Source: Parascedosporium putredinis (lineage: Eukaryota; Ascomycota; Sordariomycetes; Microascales; Microascaceae). From it: a DNA stretch of 64,000 nucleotides. The notes below the pieces were generated by a model, which had not been told where the DNA came from, did not search any database, and worked only from the letters and a program-made list of their open reading frames with translations. Below are positions 24,030-34,973 of the stretch, one piece after another. The stretch spans positions 1,054,001 through 1,118,000 of the forward strand of contig CASHTG010000003.1 of assembly GCA_949357655.1 (NCBI GenBank), written 5' to 3'. Within the stretch, counting starts at the first letter, position 1, and every line of letters starts with the position of its first letter. The translations under genes and the position numbers were made by a program.

Positions 24030-25057
24030 ATGCGTTACTCCATCGCTTCCGCCCTGGCCTTTGCCAGCAGCGTTTCCGCGCACACCCTCATGTACGGCGC
24101 CTGGGTCAACGGCGAGGACCAGGGTGACGGCCGCAACGTCTACATCCGAACCCCCACCAACAACAGCCCCGTCAAGGACCTCACCAGCCGCGACCTCGTC
24201 TGCAACGTCAACGGCGCCAAGGCCGCCCCCAAGTTCATCTCCGCCGCCGCCGGCGATACCCTCACCTTCGAGTGGTACCACGACAACCGCGGCGACGACA
24301 TCGTCGACCTCTCCCATCTCGGCCCCATCATCACCTGGATCGCCGAGTACACCGAGGTGCCGGCACCGGCGCCATCTGGACCAAGATCGCCGAGGACGGC
24401 TACGACGGCTCCAAGTGGGCCGTCCAGAAGCTCGTCGCCAACAAGGGTCTCTGGGACTTTGACCTCCCTTCCAACCTCGCTCCCGGCCAGTACCTGATCC
24501 GCCAGGAGATCATTGCCCACCACGAGTCCGACGCCGCCTTCAACGTCAACCCCGCCCGCGGTGCCCAGTTCTACCCTTCTTGCGTCCAGGTCGAGGTCTC
24601 CGGCTCCGGCTCCGCCGTTCCCGACCAGGCCTTTGACTTCAACGTGGACTACACCTACGCCGACCCCGGCATCGTCTTCAACCTCTATGGCGGCTACAAG
24701 ACCTACCAGATTCCCGGACCCGCCGTCTGGGATGCCGCCAGCGCTTCCCCCGGTGCCGGTTCCGGCTCGGGCGGCAACGGTGATGATGATGTCGCCACTC
24801 CTCCCGCTACCACTCCCGCTCCTACTCCTACCCAGCCTGCCGCTGATCCCGTTGACGAGCCCGAGGAGCAGGCCACCCCCAGCCCCATCTTCACCACCCT
24901 CGTCCCCGACCCGGCCCCCACCCAGCCTGCTGCTGAGGAGCCCGTCGCCGAGGAGCCCACCGCTACCCAGGAGCCTGCCCGCCCTGCCCCCACTCGTGTC
25001 TCCCCTTGCAAGAGGAGGAGGCGAAGCATGAAGAAGCGCGCTTCCGTCGCTTACTAA
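24030..25057 (+). CDS. AA9 lytic polysaccharide monooxygenase (formerly GH61)
   Basis: This copper enzyme oxidatively cleaves cellulose or related beta-glucans outside the cell. The signal peptide MRYSIASALAFASSVSA is followed directly by the His that becomes the N-terminal copper ligand (HTLMYGAWVNG). Other family blocks are WYHDNRGDD, SHLGPIITWIAEY, EIIAHHESDAAFNVNPARG and GAQFYPSC, which includes the axial Tyr. A C-terminal tail of about 100 residues, rich in Pro, Thr, Ala and Glu, ends in a basic segment (CKRRRRSMKKRASVAY); no CBM1 is present. No intron is seen. One base is missing at GG 24356-24357, within the catalytic domain; with GGG the sequence reads YTEGAGTGAIWTKI and the coding length is 1029 nt, 342 residues. 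Regioselectivity cannot be judged from this. Confidence 0.93.
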
Positions 25058-25501
25058 AGAAGCATCATGCTAGCGAGAAGGTACAAGGGCTTTCCTGAAC
25101 ACTTCTCTTCTTCTGTTCCCCCATCTACGCAATGCGTGTGGGAGAACCCCCTTTTGTGTGCGTCTGAGACAATACACACACGCAAACAACGCATCCTCTA
25201 GAAGGATAGTCGCTACGCCCTACTTTTGAGGTGACGACAGACATGTGGTTGACCACGAAGCACGAGCTGAAACAAAAAAGAGTTCTTCAAAGAACTAAAC
25301 AAAAAAGCCAAAAGACAACATCCTTTTGTCATTCTCTGTGTACATAATTGTAAATTTACTCGGCCCCTCGGGATCTTGTTCACCGAGGGAGCCTGTGTTA
25401 AAACTTGTCTATACAAACAAAGTTCTGCCTTTGACTCGTCTTTTGCATTTTTCTTTTGATATACCATTTCCGTGAAGTGAATTAAGTGACCTGTGCTCTC
25501 A
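25058..25501. other. Convergent 3' intergenic region, AA9 and F-box genes
   Basis: 444 bases separate the two converging stop codons. The stretch is AT-richer and contains no open frame with motifs, as expected for two 3' UTRs. Confidence 0.55.
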
Positions 25502-27339
25502 TCAAGGCCTTGGCTGCGCCTGAAAATACCCCGTAATCTTGTTTTCCTGTGTATCCCCATCCAAAGGAACGATCGGATCACCGTTGCTATCCTCTTCAAG
25601 CTCCCAAGGTTCCAAGCCGCCCTCTACTTCCTCTTCAGCTTCATTCGCCTTCTCTTCCTGGTCTATCCCCCAACACTTCTTCCACGCTCTCACCAGATCC
25701 CCCACCATGGAAGCACACTTTACCTTGATCCCCAACGGCCCCAGTTCATCCCGGAGCTGATCAATATACTCCCACGACTTGATCATGTCTCCAAGCTCCT
25801 CCGGGCGCATACCCTGATCGTCGGGGTAAAAGTCCAGAAAAATCTCCTCGAGCGGCACCTTGCGTTCCAGCGCCAGCAGCGCCAACCCCGCAGCCAAGCA
25901 ATCTCCTTGGGCCCGCAGTCCGACGGGTAGCACCCCATCCCTCTGATCCCCCTCGGTGTTGAAGCAGAGCGTAAACTTGCGGAGCCCCGGCGCCAAGAGC
26001 CTCTCCTGCAAGCCTTGCTCCGGGATAACCGACGTCACCGACACGTTGAGCTCCTCGAGCTTGTCGAAATCCCGCACGTCAAAGGTCTGGAGGCCGGTCA
26101 TCCTCTTGGTGCTGCCGAGGGCGAGCTTGCGGAGGGTGCGCTTCTGGGGGCCGAGGAGACGCATGAACTGCGCTATGCCGGGCCGCTCGGCCGATCCGTA
26201 GCCATCGGGGTCCGTTTCCAACGCGAGCTCGACGAGGTTCTCGGGCCAGGCGATGAGGGTCTTGGCGCGCTCGACTCCGGTGCGGTTGGTGGTGATGGTG
26301 AGCTGCTCGATCGTGGGGTGACGCATCTAGAATGGCGTGGAAGTTTACTGTTACTACTACTCTCTTTTTTCTTTTCTACGTACGCTGCTCCTGTAGCATG
26401 TGGAACCGTGCTTCCAGCCCCCCTCCTCCAACGCACTCGCTCAAGATAGAGATTGCAAGGGTCGGAGAATGAGTGTCAGGGCCGAAGACCCAGCGCATCG
26501 TAAAGCATGAATGAGGGAAAAAGGGGGATGAAGATTTCTCTTACATTGGCGATTTTATCTAACGGAGAGTCGTGATCCGCAATCTTGTCGACCACCAGGT
26601 GTTTGAGGCTAGTAGACAGCGCAGTGCACTTGAGGAGAGGTCCCGTGCATTCCGGCACAGGTTGGGACCAATGGTTGAGGTTCAACTCATATAGCTTTGG
26701 CATCCTGGCCGTGGCCGTGGCAATAATGTCCCATACCCCTACGTGTTGGTAATGGTGGAAACCGCCCGTCACGTACAAATCTTCCACGCCGGTGAGCAAC
26801 CCCACCAGATCCTTGGTGAGCTGTATCCCCTCTAAAACATCGGGGTCCACGACAAGGTCCGTGAGGTGGATATCCTCCCATGGCTCGCCCTCGGGAATCC
26901 GGGGATGCTCTAGCTGCAACCAGATCTTCTTGCAGTACGAGCCCAGGCTCGGGTTCTCCCGGAGAGATCGCCCGAGGAGCTTGAGCGCTTTCAAGGGCAT
27001 GGGAACGCATTGTGTGATGATGAAGTGGCCCACTGATAAGCTGAATCTATGGTACATCAAGGGAAGGACGATTTGGTAAAAGCGCCGGCAGGTCTTTGCG
27101 ATATCGAGAAAGTCCATGTAATGGTATGTGTGGCTAACATGGCTGTTCCGTATGAATCCCGGCGTTGCCATGTCAAAAATTTCCAGCAAAAGCTCGTCAG
27201 GCAGCAACATGAAGGACCCATTCGCCCGAGAAGATGGACGCTCGGCGGGTTTGTGCCCTCGGCTGGGCAACTGGGTGAGGATGGTGTGTTGTCCTGCCTC
27301 CTCGCCCTTGTCTGTTGTTTGCTCGTTCCCCGTCCCCAT
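25502..27339 (-). CDS. F-box protein
   Basis: It is probably the substrate-recognition subunit of an SCF ubiquitin ligase, binding Skp1 through its F-box. The F-box is at about residues 42-95 (MLLPDELLLEIFDMATPGF and DIAKTCRRFYQIVLPLMYHRF). The remainder looks like irregular leucine-rich repeats (MPKLYELNLNHW, STSLKHLVVDKI, LRKLALGSTKR, KLEELNVSVTS). The C-terminus is acidic (QEEKANEAEEEVEGG). Two exons, 26545-27339 (265 codons) and 25502-26326 (275 codons with stop), flank an in-phase 218-nt intron (26327-26544, GTAAGA...CTAG). Both exons are completely in frame, unlike almost every other gene here. I used the first Met (27339); the Met directly before the F-box is a less likely alternative. 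The target is unknown. Confidence 0.8.
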
Positions 27340-28184
27340 GATTATCGTGGTTTTGGAACGCTACCTGGAGACAAACCTCAGATGGCTGCAATCCTTCTTG
27401 AGAGGAGGTTGGGATGCTGCTCGAATGCGAATGAGAATGAGACGGTGATGCAAAACAGGGAGAGGCGGCACACAGCGAAGTGTGATGAGCCAAGTTGAAT
27501 ATGGATGAAGACGCTGTTCGGGATGGAAAGGAGGCTTGCGGGCTCTTTACACCGCCACATTATCGATGCAGTCTTATGAAACTTCCCCGCGGCGCACATG
27601 TGTCCCCCTGTCGAAATCCCTTTTGTGCAAATGAGGGTGGGTGGGATTCGTTCAACGCCGCACTCAGAAACGAATGCCTAGTCCATGCATATGGAGCTTC
27701 TGTCCCGCGATCTGCAAAGATACCAACCACAAAACTAACCGCCTCCATTGGATTCATTCACGACAAGAGGGAGGGAGGGGTTTTTCCTTTTCCACCTTGC
27801 GTCCCCGCGCATCCTCCTGGAGGATTGAGGAGTGGGGCCATGGGGAATCAGAAGAGGAAATGATTTGTTGCTGCGAAGGGAACAGCTTCCGTGAGTCAAA
27901 AGTGATAGCTTAAAGTGGGCGCGAATCAAAAACGAAACGAAATACGGCCGTGGATTTGATCCTATTTAAGCGAGGCCAAAATGTCAAGAGAAAAAGATTC
28001 CAAGGCGAGTCGGGAAACCTCGTCTTCGTCTTCCCTTAAAGCAGCCGTGACTTTTGGGCGATGTTGCAGCATAATTAATCAAGTTTAGTTGCCCTAGATT
28101 TTTCTATCTCCTTTACATATCTAGACCTAGATTCTTCTGCCATCATTCCGTTTCCAGGAAAAGCTCCGTCATGGACCTGCCCTA
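27340..28184. other. Region between F-box and glycogen synthase-like genes
   Basis: This holds the F-box promoter and the 3' region of the GT3 gene. The few short frames (for example + 27495-27863) show no family signature. I see nothing else. Confidence 0.5.
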
Positions 28185-30348
28185 TTAAAATGTCGATGCT
28201 CGATTGATACCCTGAATCTCCTGCAGGATTGCGGATCCGGCATCCGGAATCTCCTCCTCGCCCAGCGACACCTCGTCGCCGTACTTTCTGTTGAGTGCCA
28301 TCCTCCGCGCCCGGCGGTAGTCGGTGTTCATGTAGGACCAATCGAGAATCTCGCTCAAATCTTCCGTCCGGCGGCGCTGCAGCAGTCTCTCGCGGTGGGA
28401 CTTGAGGCAGAGCTCAAACATCTGGTCCACCATCTCATTCACGCAATCGTCAAACCCCTTGCCCCAGCGATCGGCAATGTAGATGCCATACGTAGGCCCG
28501 TGCTCCTTCAAAACGTCCTTCATGTGGTAGCCGAACCCCGACAGGTTCGTCGTGATGCTCGGGATACCCATAACGGCGCACTCGGCCGGCGTGTAGCCCC
28601 ACGGCTCGTACGTCGACGGGAACACGCCGAGGTCCGTCCCTCGGACAAACTCGTCGTAGTTGACGGGCAGCAAGGGGTTGTACGGACGGAGGAACTCGGG
28701 GTGGAAAACAACCTTGACCTTGTCCTCGGGGTCGTTGGCGAGATTGACCTCCTTGAGGCGGTTGAGGATGGGGTCATCTTGGCTGTTGACCAGTTCGTGA
28801 GTGACCACCTCGGATTTCTCGGGCTGCTCGAGGTTGTAGAGTCGCATTCGGAGGTTGTTCTCCTCTGCTTCGGGTACCAGGTCGTCCAAGTTCTGCGTCG
28901 GGAGCGGGTCGCCCTGCTTCCAGCGAATCGCTCTCTCAAAGAGCTGGTCCCCAATGTCCCTCTCCCAGGATTTCATCGCGCCCCGCAGCGACTTCACGAT
29001 GGCGTGGCTCTCGAGGCAATTCGGCAGGATCGCCACCTTGTCCGCGGGCATGATGATGAAGGCCACCACCGACACCGTCTCCTTTCCGTTGCCCTGGACC
29101 TCCTTCAACCGGTCGTTGAGCCGTGCGAGCGCCTCAATGTACATGTCGGCCCCCTTATTGGTGAACTCGTAGCGCCCCGCGGCAAAAAGTACAGCGTGTT
29201 CTTGAGATCAAAGTCGAGCTGGCCGTAGAAATGGCCGCGCACAAAGTCGTCAATCTTGCCCCGGGTATCGTAGCGGCAAAACTCGTCCACGTCAGAGATC
29301 TCCGACACGTTGAGGCCGTTGAGGAGCACGGCGTCGGGCTTGCGGCCGAGCAGGTGCTCGCACTCGCGCGCCGTGATGGGCGACACCGTCGTGAGCACGT
29401 CGCATGAGTGCGCGACGGCCCGCTCCACGGGGTGGCGGTGGTAGAAGTCGGTGCCGTCGGCGATGCTGTCGTCGCAGCGGGTTTGCAGGGACTCGATGTA
29501 CTTGTCCACCGATTTCGTGCAAATCTGCCGCCCGAGGCTGGTGGCGTGCGTCGTGAACAGGGTGGCCATGTTGAGCTTCTTTTCCCTGGCGAGGATCAGC
29601 GCGATGCTGCCTGGCCACTCGTGTCCGTGCCAGATGATGGGGCTCTCTTGTTCGTTTTTACTCAGCTGCCGGGTATTATTAGTCTTTCGCATCGCAGTAT
29701 ATTGGACAAAGGCTTTTGTGTGTTTTTATCGCGTACCTCTTCCATGAATGTGATTAGGAAGTATGCAAAGAGGACGCCTTTGGTGATGAGCTCATCGTCG
29801 GTCGGCAGCTCATAGTTGACTTTTTGCTTAGATCCTTGACCCACTCCTCGAGGTGCTCCTCGCCCGATTTGGTGTCAATGAGGAGGACGCGAGGTGCCTT
29901 TGGGATCATCCAACGGCCATAGATTATCTTGACGCCTCGGGCTTTCATGGCATCCATGGCCTTGGCAATAGAAGTTGTAGACGGTTCACATTCTCGAACC
30001 TCGACTGCCGCCTACATCTCGCGGTAGTTAGAGTTGTGTTACTTCCTTTACCCTTTGGGGCGTTCTTGGACGGGACGAACCGATTGCCGAACCAGCGGAC
30101 CAACTAGTGTGTAGCGAGTTCCGAATTCTTGCACCGTCTCCTGGGCCTTTGACCTCAGCACGGTATGAATGCCACCGACTGCCCAATTCACGAGGTTTAT
30201 TAGTACACATGCTGTATGTTCCCTATGACTGAAGGGGCTAGCCGATGGAGGCACGATTGGGAGAACACGTACTCCGCGAGCCAACTTCTATCGATGTTTC
30301 AAACAAAGAGCCTGACGGCTCCTCGGCTCGTGCCCTTGCTTCTTCATC
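28185..30348 (-). CDS. GT3 glycogen synthase-like glycosyltransferase, divergent paralogue
   Basis: The family elongates glycogen from UDP-glucose. Conserved blocks: SRIGGIHTVLRSKAQETV near the N-terminus, RGVKIIYGRWMIPKAPRVLL, PIIWHGHEWPGS, THATSLGR, LNGLNVSE, DDFVRGHFYGQ, the catalytic YEPWGYTPAECAVMGIPS, and an Arg-rich helix (SHRERLLQRRRTEDLSEILDW) matching the glucose-6-phosphate-binding segment of yeast Gsy2. Exons: 30273-30348, 30052-30178, 29737-30011 and 28185-29665; introns 30179-30272 (TACTAATA branch site), 30012-30051 (only 40 nt) and 29666-29736. Frame breaks lie near 30056 (C run), 29818-29822 (five A on the coding strand) and about 29193-29197 (five T). Corrected length is 1962 nt, 653 residues. 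The protein stops about 30 residues after the last conserved helix, without the long Ser-rich phosphorylated tail of canonical fungal GSY, and many positions differ from the usual family sequence, so I think it is a second copy. Confidence 0.82.
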
Positions 30349-32459
30349 TTTTTCGCGATTTCAAGCCAATATAAGAATCAATTGCGGGGTTTCGGGGAGA
30401 AAAGGGTAAGGATGTGTGCGCCTGATAGAGGCTGGGCTTAGAATGTTACGAGGTGGACTGAGAGACTCTAGTCTGGAGTAATATATAAAAGGGATTACGG
30501 GGTAGAGTTGGCACAAATTCATGAAGCTAGATATGGAATGCAAGCTGTTGTTGTGCACGGCAGATATCCCAGTCTTTTGAAGGAGTCCGGGCACCGCGCG
30601 TCGCTGCTACACGAAAGGCGATCCCCAGTGTGAGTGATGTGGCCCTTTCCACCGCAGGATTTAAGGGATGGAGGCCTTGGCGTATAATTCAAGGTTATAC
30701 CCGCAGACTCTGGGCCATTTCTCAACCTGCATTCGCACGCTTTCGGTCATGCTGTGGAGACGGGCTGCCTTACCGGTCCAACCTTGGAGCCAAGGCTGGG
30801 TAAGCTTCCCGGGCGTAGTGCCTTGGATGTAGCAGATACGGCCGGAAACCAAAGGCGGGTTGCCGGCTGGGCGCGAAAATAAGACAGGAATAGTCCCGTT
30901 TACGGGATGCGGGACCCTCAAGCCAGGCACGTCACTGTGATCCCAAGCGGGTACCCGGCGTGTTGGTATTGGTGTGCAGTCTGAGCAAGGTCGCCCCTGG
31001 CAGAGCCCAATATCTAGGGCCAGCTTGCCAGCTCAGAGACGGCATTCTCCCAGGCGAATCGGAAAGAGAAAACAAAGAAATTGATAGAGGAGAGAGAGTA
31101 GATGGTGGCGTTCATGTCGGTCTAGGCCCTCCCGGCTCGGGGAGTCCCATTGAACCAAGTTGAAACGTGCGGTGCGCCAAGGATAGCCACCCTTCGGACC
31201 TATGCTCCGGCGAGATATATTTTTGGGCTCTCTGCCTTACGCCTACCAAGCCTGCAAGCTTGAGGAGCATGAAATGGGATCATTGAAGAAAGCAGACCTG
31301 CATTGTGATACGACTTGCAAAGTACATGGACAGTCCTGGAACAATGGAAAAGATAGATGGAATTACAGGAAAAGCAGGCGTATCGCCAAAGTCTTGCTAG
31401 TGATATGATATCATTCCGTCGTACCGAGTGGATTTTCAAAGGAAAAGTTAAATTGCCGATCTTTCGTTTGTCGATTTTCTGAAATCCTTCGATGACGTCA
31501 ACGACTGCTTTAGCATCGTTGGTTTGATTGGCTAGTCATTAAGCGAGGGAGGACACCGTCGCTGACGGCAAAGGCCGAGCAGTTGTCCGCCAGTTGGATC
31601 AAGCTGCCGAACTAGAACTTAGAGGAGCTGAGGAATACACGCAAGGTGAGCTGGTAATCATCATCAGGAGAAATGAGTGTAAACTTGATGGCGAAAATGA
31701 AGTAGAGACGTGAGAATGAGGTTCTACATTGCTAGAAATATCACGGTTTAGCGTATAGGGTCGTATGAGCTAGTAGAGGTCTTATGATCTGGTGGCTCAG
31801 AAGTCCGAGGACGATATTCGCTGGCTGGCTAATTTGACGAATCGACGAGATATAGTGACTATACCTTCGGCATCAGCTTACATCCAGACTGAAGCGGTAT
31901 TTTCAACCACGTATACTCTAAGATGACCTCAAATTATGATCAGGGCAATATCACAGACACCTCTTATGGACCTTACTAACGTCCATCCTGCAAGCATTTT
32001 CAAAGTTTACCGACATCGGTTATGGCCGCTCCAAAACGATTCTTTCACCAGCTGCAAGCATCATCAACCACACCTCGCCCATCCTTATACTGCTTCGTCA
32101 CCCATGCTTTGAATAATATGCCCTGCGCGAAGCATGGGTGACACCTAGAATCCCCTAGCATTTTGAGACCGTGGTAGGTCAAGATTGCCCTGTTCGCAAC
32201 GAACTTACTTAAAGGCAACAAGGTTCGCGATCCAAGTTCAAGAGCAACATTTAGGTATTGGTTATGATCAACTCGTTAAGTCATTACTAAAACTAAAGCT
32301 CGCTCCTAGGGGTTGGGTAATGTATGCAACGTAGGTGGTATCAAAGGAAATTGCCTTACTCAAAACTGCAAATGCCCGTTAACTGAGCGACATTAAGACC
32401 AATAGCTATCTAAAGAATGCCCCGTATCAAAATCATGCGCCAGCAGCGGTTGGAATCTC
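30349..32459. other. 2.1 kb gene-free stretch with a perfect hairpin
   Basis: No coding region is recognised. The stretch from about 31200 to 32390 is AT-richer than the flanking exons and rich in stop codons in all frames; it may be decayed repeat DNA. It contains the 13-bp inverted repeat listed separately. Confidence 0.5.
32097..32142. repeat. 13-bp perfect inverted repeat with 20-nt spacer
   Basis: GTCACCCATGCTT (32097-32109) is exactly mirrored by AAGCATGGGTGAC (32130-32142). It lies in a gene-free AT-rich stretch. It could be a hairpin, a binding site for a dimeric protein, or the end of a small inverted-repeat element; I saw no target-site duplication. Confidence 0.7.
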
Positions 32460-34973
32460 TCAGCTCCATGCTGTTGGAGGCGCGTATGTCTGACCAAGCG
32501 GCGCCTGTGGCTGGCCATAAGCTTGCGCCTGGGGAGCTGGGTTGGAGGGCGCGTAAGCCTGGTATTGACCCTCCTGCTGCGGCGGAGGCTGGGGCTGGGC
32601 CTGGGCAGGAGCAGGAGGCTGGTAGGCTTGGTGTTGTACTGGCTGTGCTTGGTATTCCTGCTGTTGTACTGGCGCTTGGTATGCCTCTTGTTGTACTGGC
32701 ACTTGATATGCCTGTTGTTGTACCGGGGCTTGATACGCCATTTGCTGCGCTGGAACTTGATAAGTCGGCTGCTGCGCGGGAATATGGTTCTGATATGGTT
32801 GTTGCTGGACGTAGGCGCCCTGTTCTGGATACGTTGTTTGGTGTTGGGGAACAGATGGCCCGGCTGCCTCCTGAGCTGGTTGATAAGCCTGGAAGGGCGC
32901 ATTCTCCGGTTGGAAGGGCTGGGCTTGTTGCGGGTACTGGGGATACTGAGGCGCCGACGTGGCTGGAATTGCAGGGCGATAGTGGTACTCCTGACGAGCG
33001 GGCTGGGGCTGCCCATACCCGGCGGCTGGTGCAGCACCGGGCGCCACCGCCGGGTTGCCGTAGCCTCCGACCGGGTCAGCCTGGGCCGGAGGAAGGTTAT
33101 TGGTTGGCACCGCGGCGTAATCTTGCGGGTTGTAGCTCTGGTATCCCTGATAGGGCGTCGCGCAGGCCGAAACTGAAGATTGGAGCGGGGTGTCGGGGTA
33201 CGAGTAGGTGGTCATGGGCGTGGGGCACTCGGTGGCATAGGTCGAGGCCGAGGTGTGCGAGGCGGTGGACGATGTCGTTTGCGTCGAGTAGCCCGAGGCT
33301 CCGGTGCTTTCGTAGGCGAGATGGGCCGTGGGCTGCGGATCAAAGTAGGAGGTCTGCGGCTCGGGCACCGCTGGGTGGATCGGTTGAGTAGGCTCGGCGG
33401 CGGGCTGTGCGGGGGAGGAATCGTCTCCGCGGGGGCGCCATCTGCGCGGGATGGTGTGCTGGCTCAGATGCCACGACCTGTGCGCCTTGGCCCGGTTGGT
33501 CGCTCGTTGGGGCCGGGCCACGGGTAGCAGACTCGCCGGGGAGTTCGTAGTGGTCGAACGATTGGAAGGAAAAGGACGAGTACATGACCGCGTTCCCGTT
33601 CTCTACGGTGGGTTGCGCCGCGGGTTGAGCCGGCGGGACGGCAGAAGAGTTGGTGTTGTCGTGCGTAACGATATGCTGGTGGGGCTCTGATGCTGCGACG
33701 GCGGCGCCGGATAGTTCCTTGGGCTGGGCTTCCGCGGCGGAGGTGGCTTGCGGGTGTGGCTCCTGGTTCGCTTGGTACGGCGCTGCTGGGTCGAAGTACG
33801 CGGAGTGCGTGTGCGTCGTGCTCGCTGACGGCAGAGCGTCGGCCAGTGGCTTCATGTCGTACGTGGAGGTACCCGCCGCATACGCCTGCGTGGTTCCGTT
33901 GCATGTCGGGATCTGGGCTGAGGTGTTTTGGCCCACCTCCCTCGACGTCGAATCTCCTACAGTCGGGGCGGGAGGGATGGTTTGAGCGGCATATTGTTCG
34001 GGAGGTACACCGTAGGCCGGGTAGGTCACTGGTTGCGCGTTGGGGTCTTGAGGGACTGCGGCAGCCGCGGTGTAAGCGCCGGGAGCGGGTTGCGCTTGTT
34101 GGTACGCGGGCTGGGCCGGGCCGTAATGGTATACGGCGGGTTGCTGTGCTGCCGCGGCGGGGTCGGGCGTGTAAGGGTACGGGTAGTTGACTTGCTCCGG
34201 ACCAGCAGGTGCCTTTGCGTCCGAGACGAAGCCCACGGGTGGTGGGTTCAAGCTCGCGTCATAGCTGGGGGCGGTTGAACCCAGGTCTGGTCGGGATACG
34301 TCGGCTGCGCTTGGGTTCCGCTGGGCCCAGCGACGGCAGTGGGGCCATATGTATATGCGTACGGAGCCAGATTACCACCAGGTCCATACGCGAACTGCTG
34401 TTGCTGCTGGGGTCCGTACCCCGCCTCGGCGGCCTTGGCATCGGCGACGGCTTGGAAGACGCCGGCGCTTTGGAACGCCTTGACGGCCTCCTTCTTCTTG
34501 GTATGGCTCGTATGCATGTGCTCGATGCCGATGGCGGCACCGTCCATGGCGGCGTGCGTCACTACCTTGACGGCCAACTCGTTTTGGGCGATAGCCGTGA
34601 TGCCGTGCTCCGCGCCGTTGGCGACGATGGCATCGGCGCCCAGGGTCCCGACACCGAGAGTGACCACGCCAATGGTGCCGCTAAAGGCGACGCTGCCAAT
34701 GACATCGCGCTTCCGGGTGTTGTGGGTGGTGCCGTGCTTGTTGAGGTGCTTCTCGATGATCTCGCGCTTCTTGCGCGCGTTGTGGATGGCGGGGGCGGCG
34801 AGGCCGACACCGATGGCGGACACGCCGCACGTCAGGGGTAGGGCGAGGCCGGACACCGCGGTGGAGGTGGAGGCTCCCGAGATGAGGCGGGTGTAGTGCT
34901 GCCACTCGCGCTGGAGCTCCTCGGGGGTGAGGGCGTTGCATTTCGCGTCGTAGGCCTTGAAGTCGAAGGGCAT
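32460..34973 (-). CDS. Conserved fungal protein of unknown function with Pro/Gln/Ala/Tyr-rich repeat tail
   Basis: I do not recognise a characterised function. The N-terminal 170 residues look like a conserved fungal module: MPFDFKAYDAKCNALTPEEL, then hydrophobic Gly/Ala-rich segments (LALPLTCGVSAIGVGLAAPA and VAFSGTIGVVTLGVGTLGAD) that may sit in or on a membrane, separated by basic stretches (ARKKREIIEKH). The remaining 650 or so residues are low-complexity and probably disordered, rich in Pro, Gln, Ala and Tyr, with a tandem 9-residue repeat near the C-terminus. I placed the start at the MPFDFKAYD Met; an in-frame Met 11 codons upstream (35006) is possible. No intron is seen. Frame breaks: C5 run near 34268-34272 (coding PPP to SYD) and one or two C runs around 33412-33440; the second region needs either one base removed or two added. 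Expected length about 838 residues. Confidence 0.6.
32616..32781 (-). repeat. Tandem 27-bp (9-residue) coding repeat
   Basis: Six imperfect units of the type P-[AV]-Q-Q-x-x-Y-Q-[AV] follow each other (PAQQPTYQV, PAQQMAYQA, PVQQQAYQV, PVQQEAYQA, PVQQQEYQA with one extra Q, PVQHQAYQP). Unit length is constant except for that extra residue, which suggests expansion by unequal crossing-over or slippage. Confidence 0.85.
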
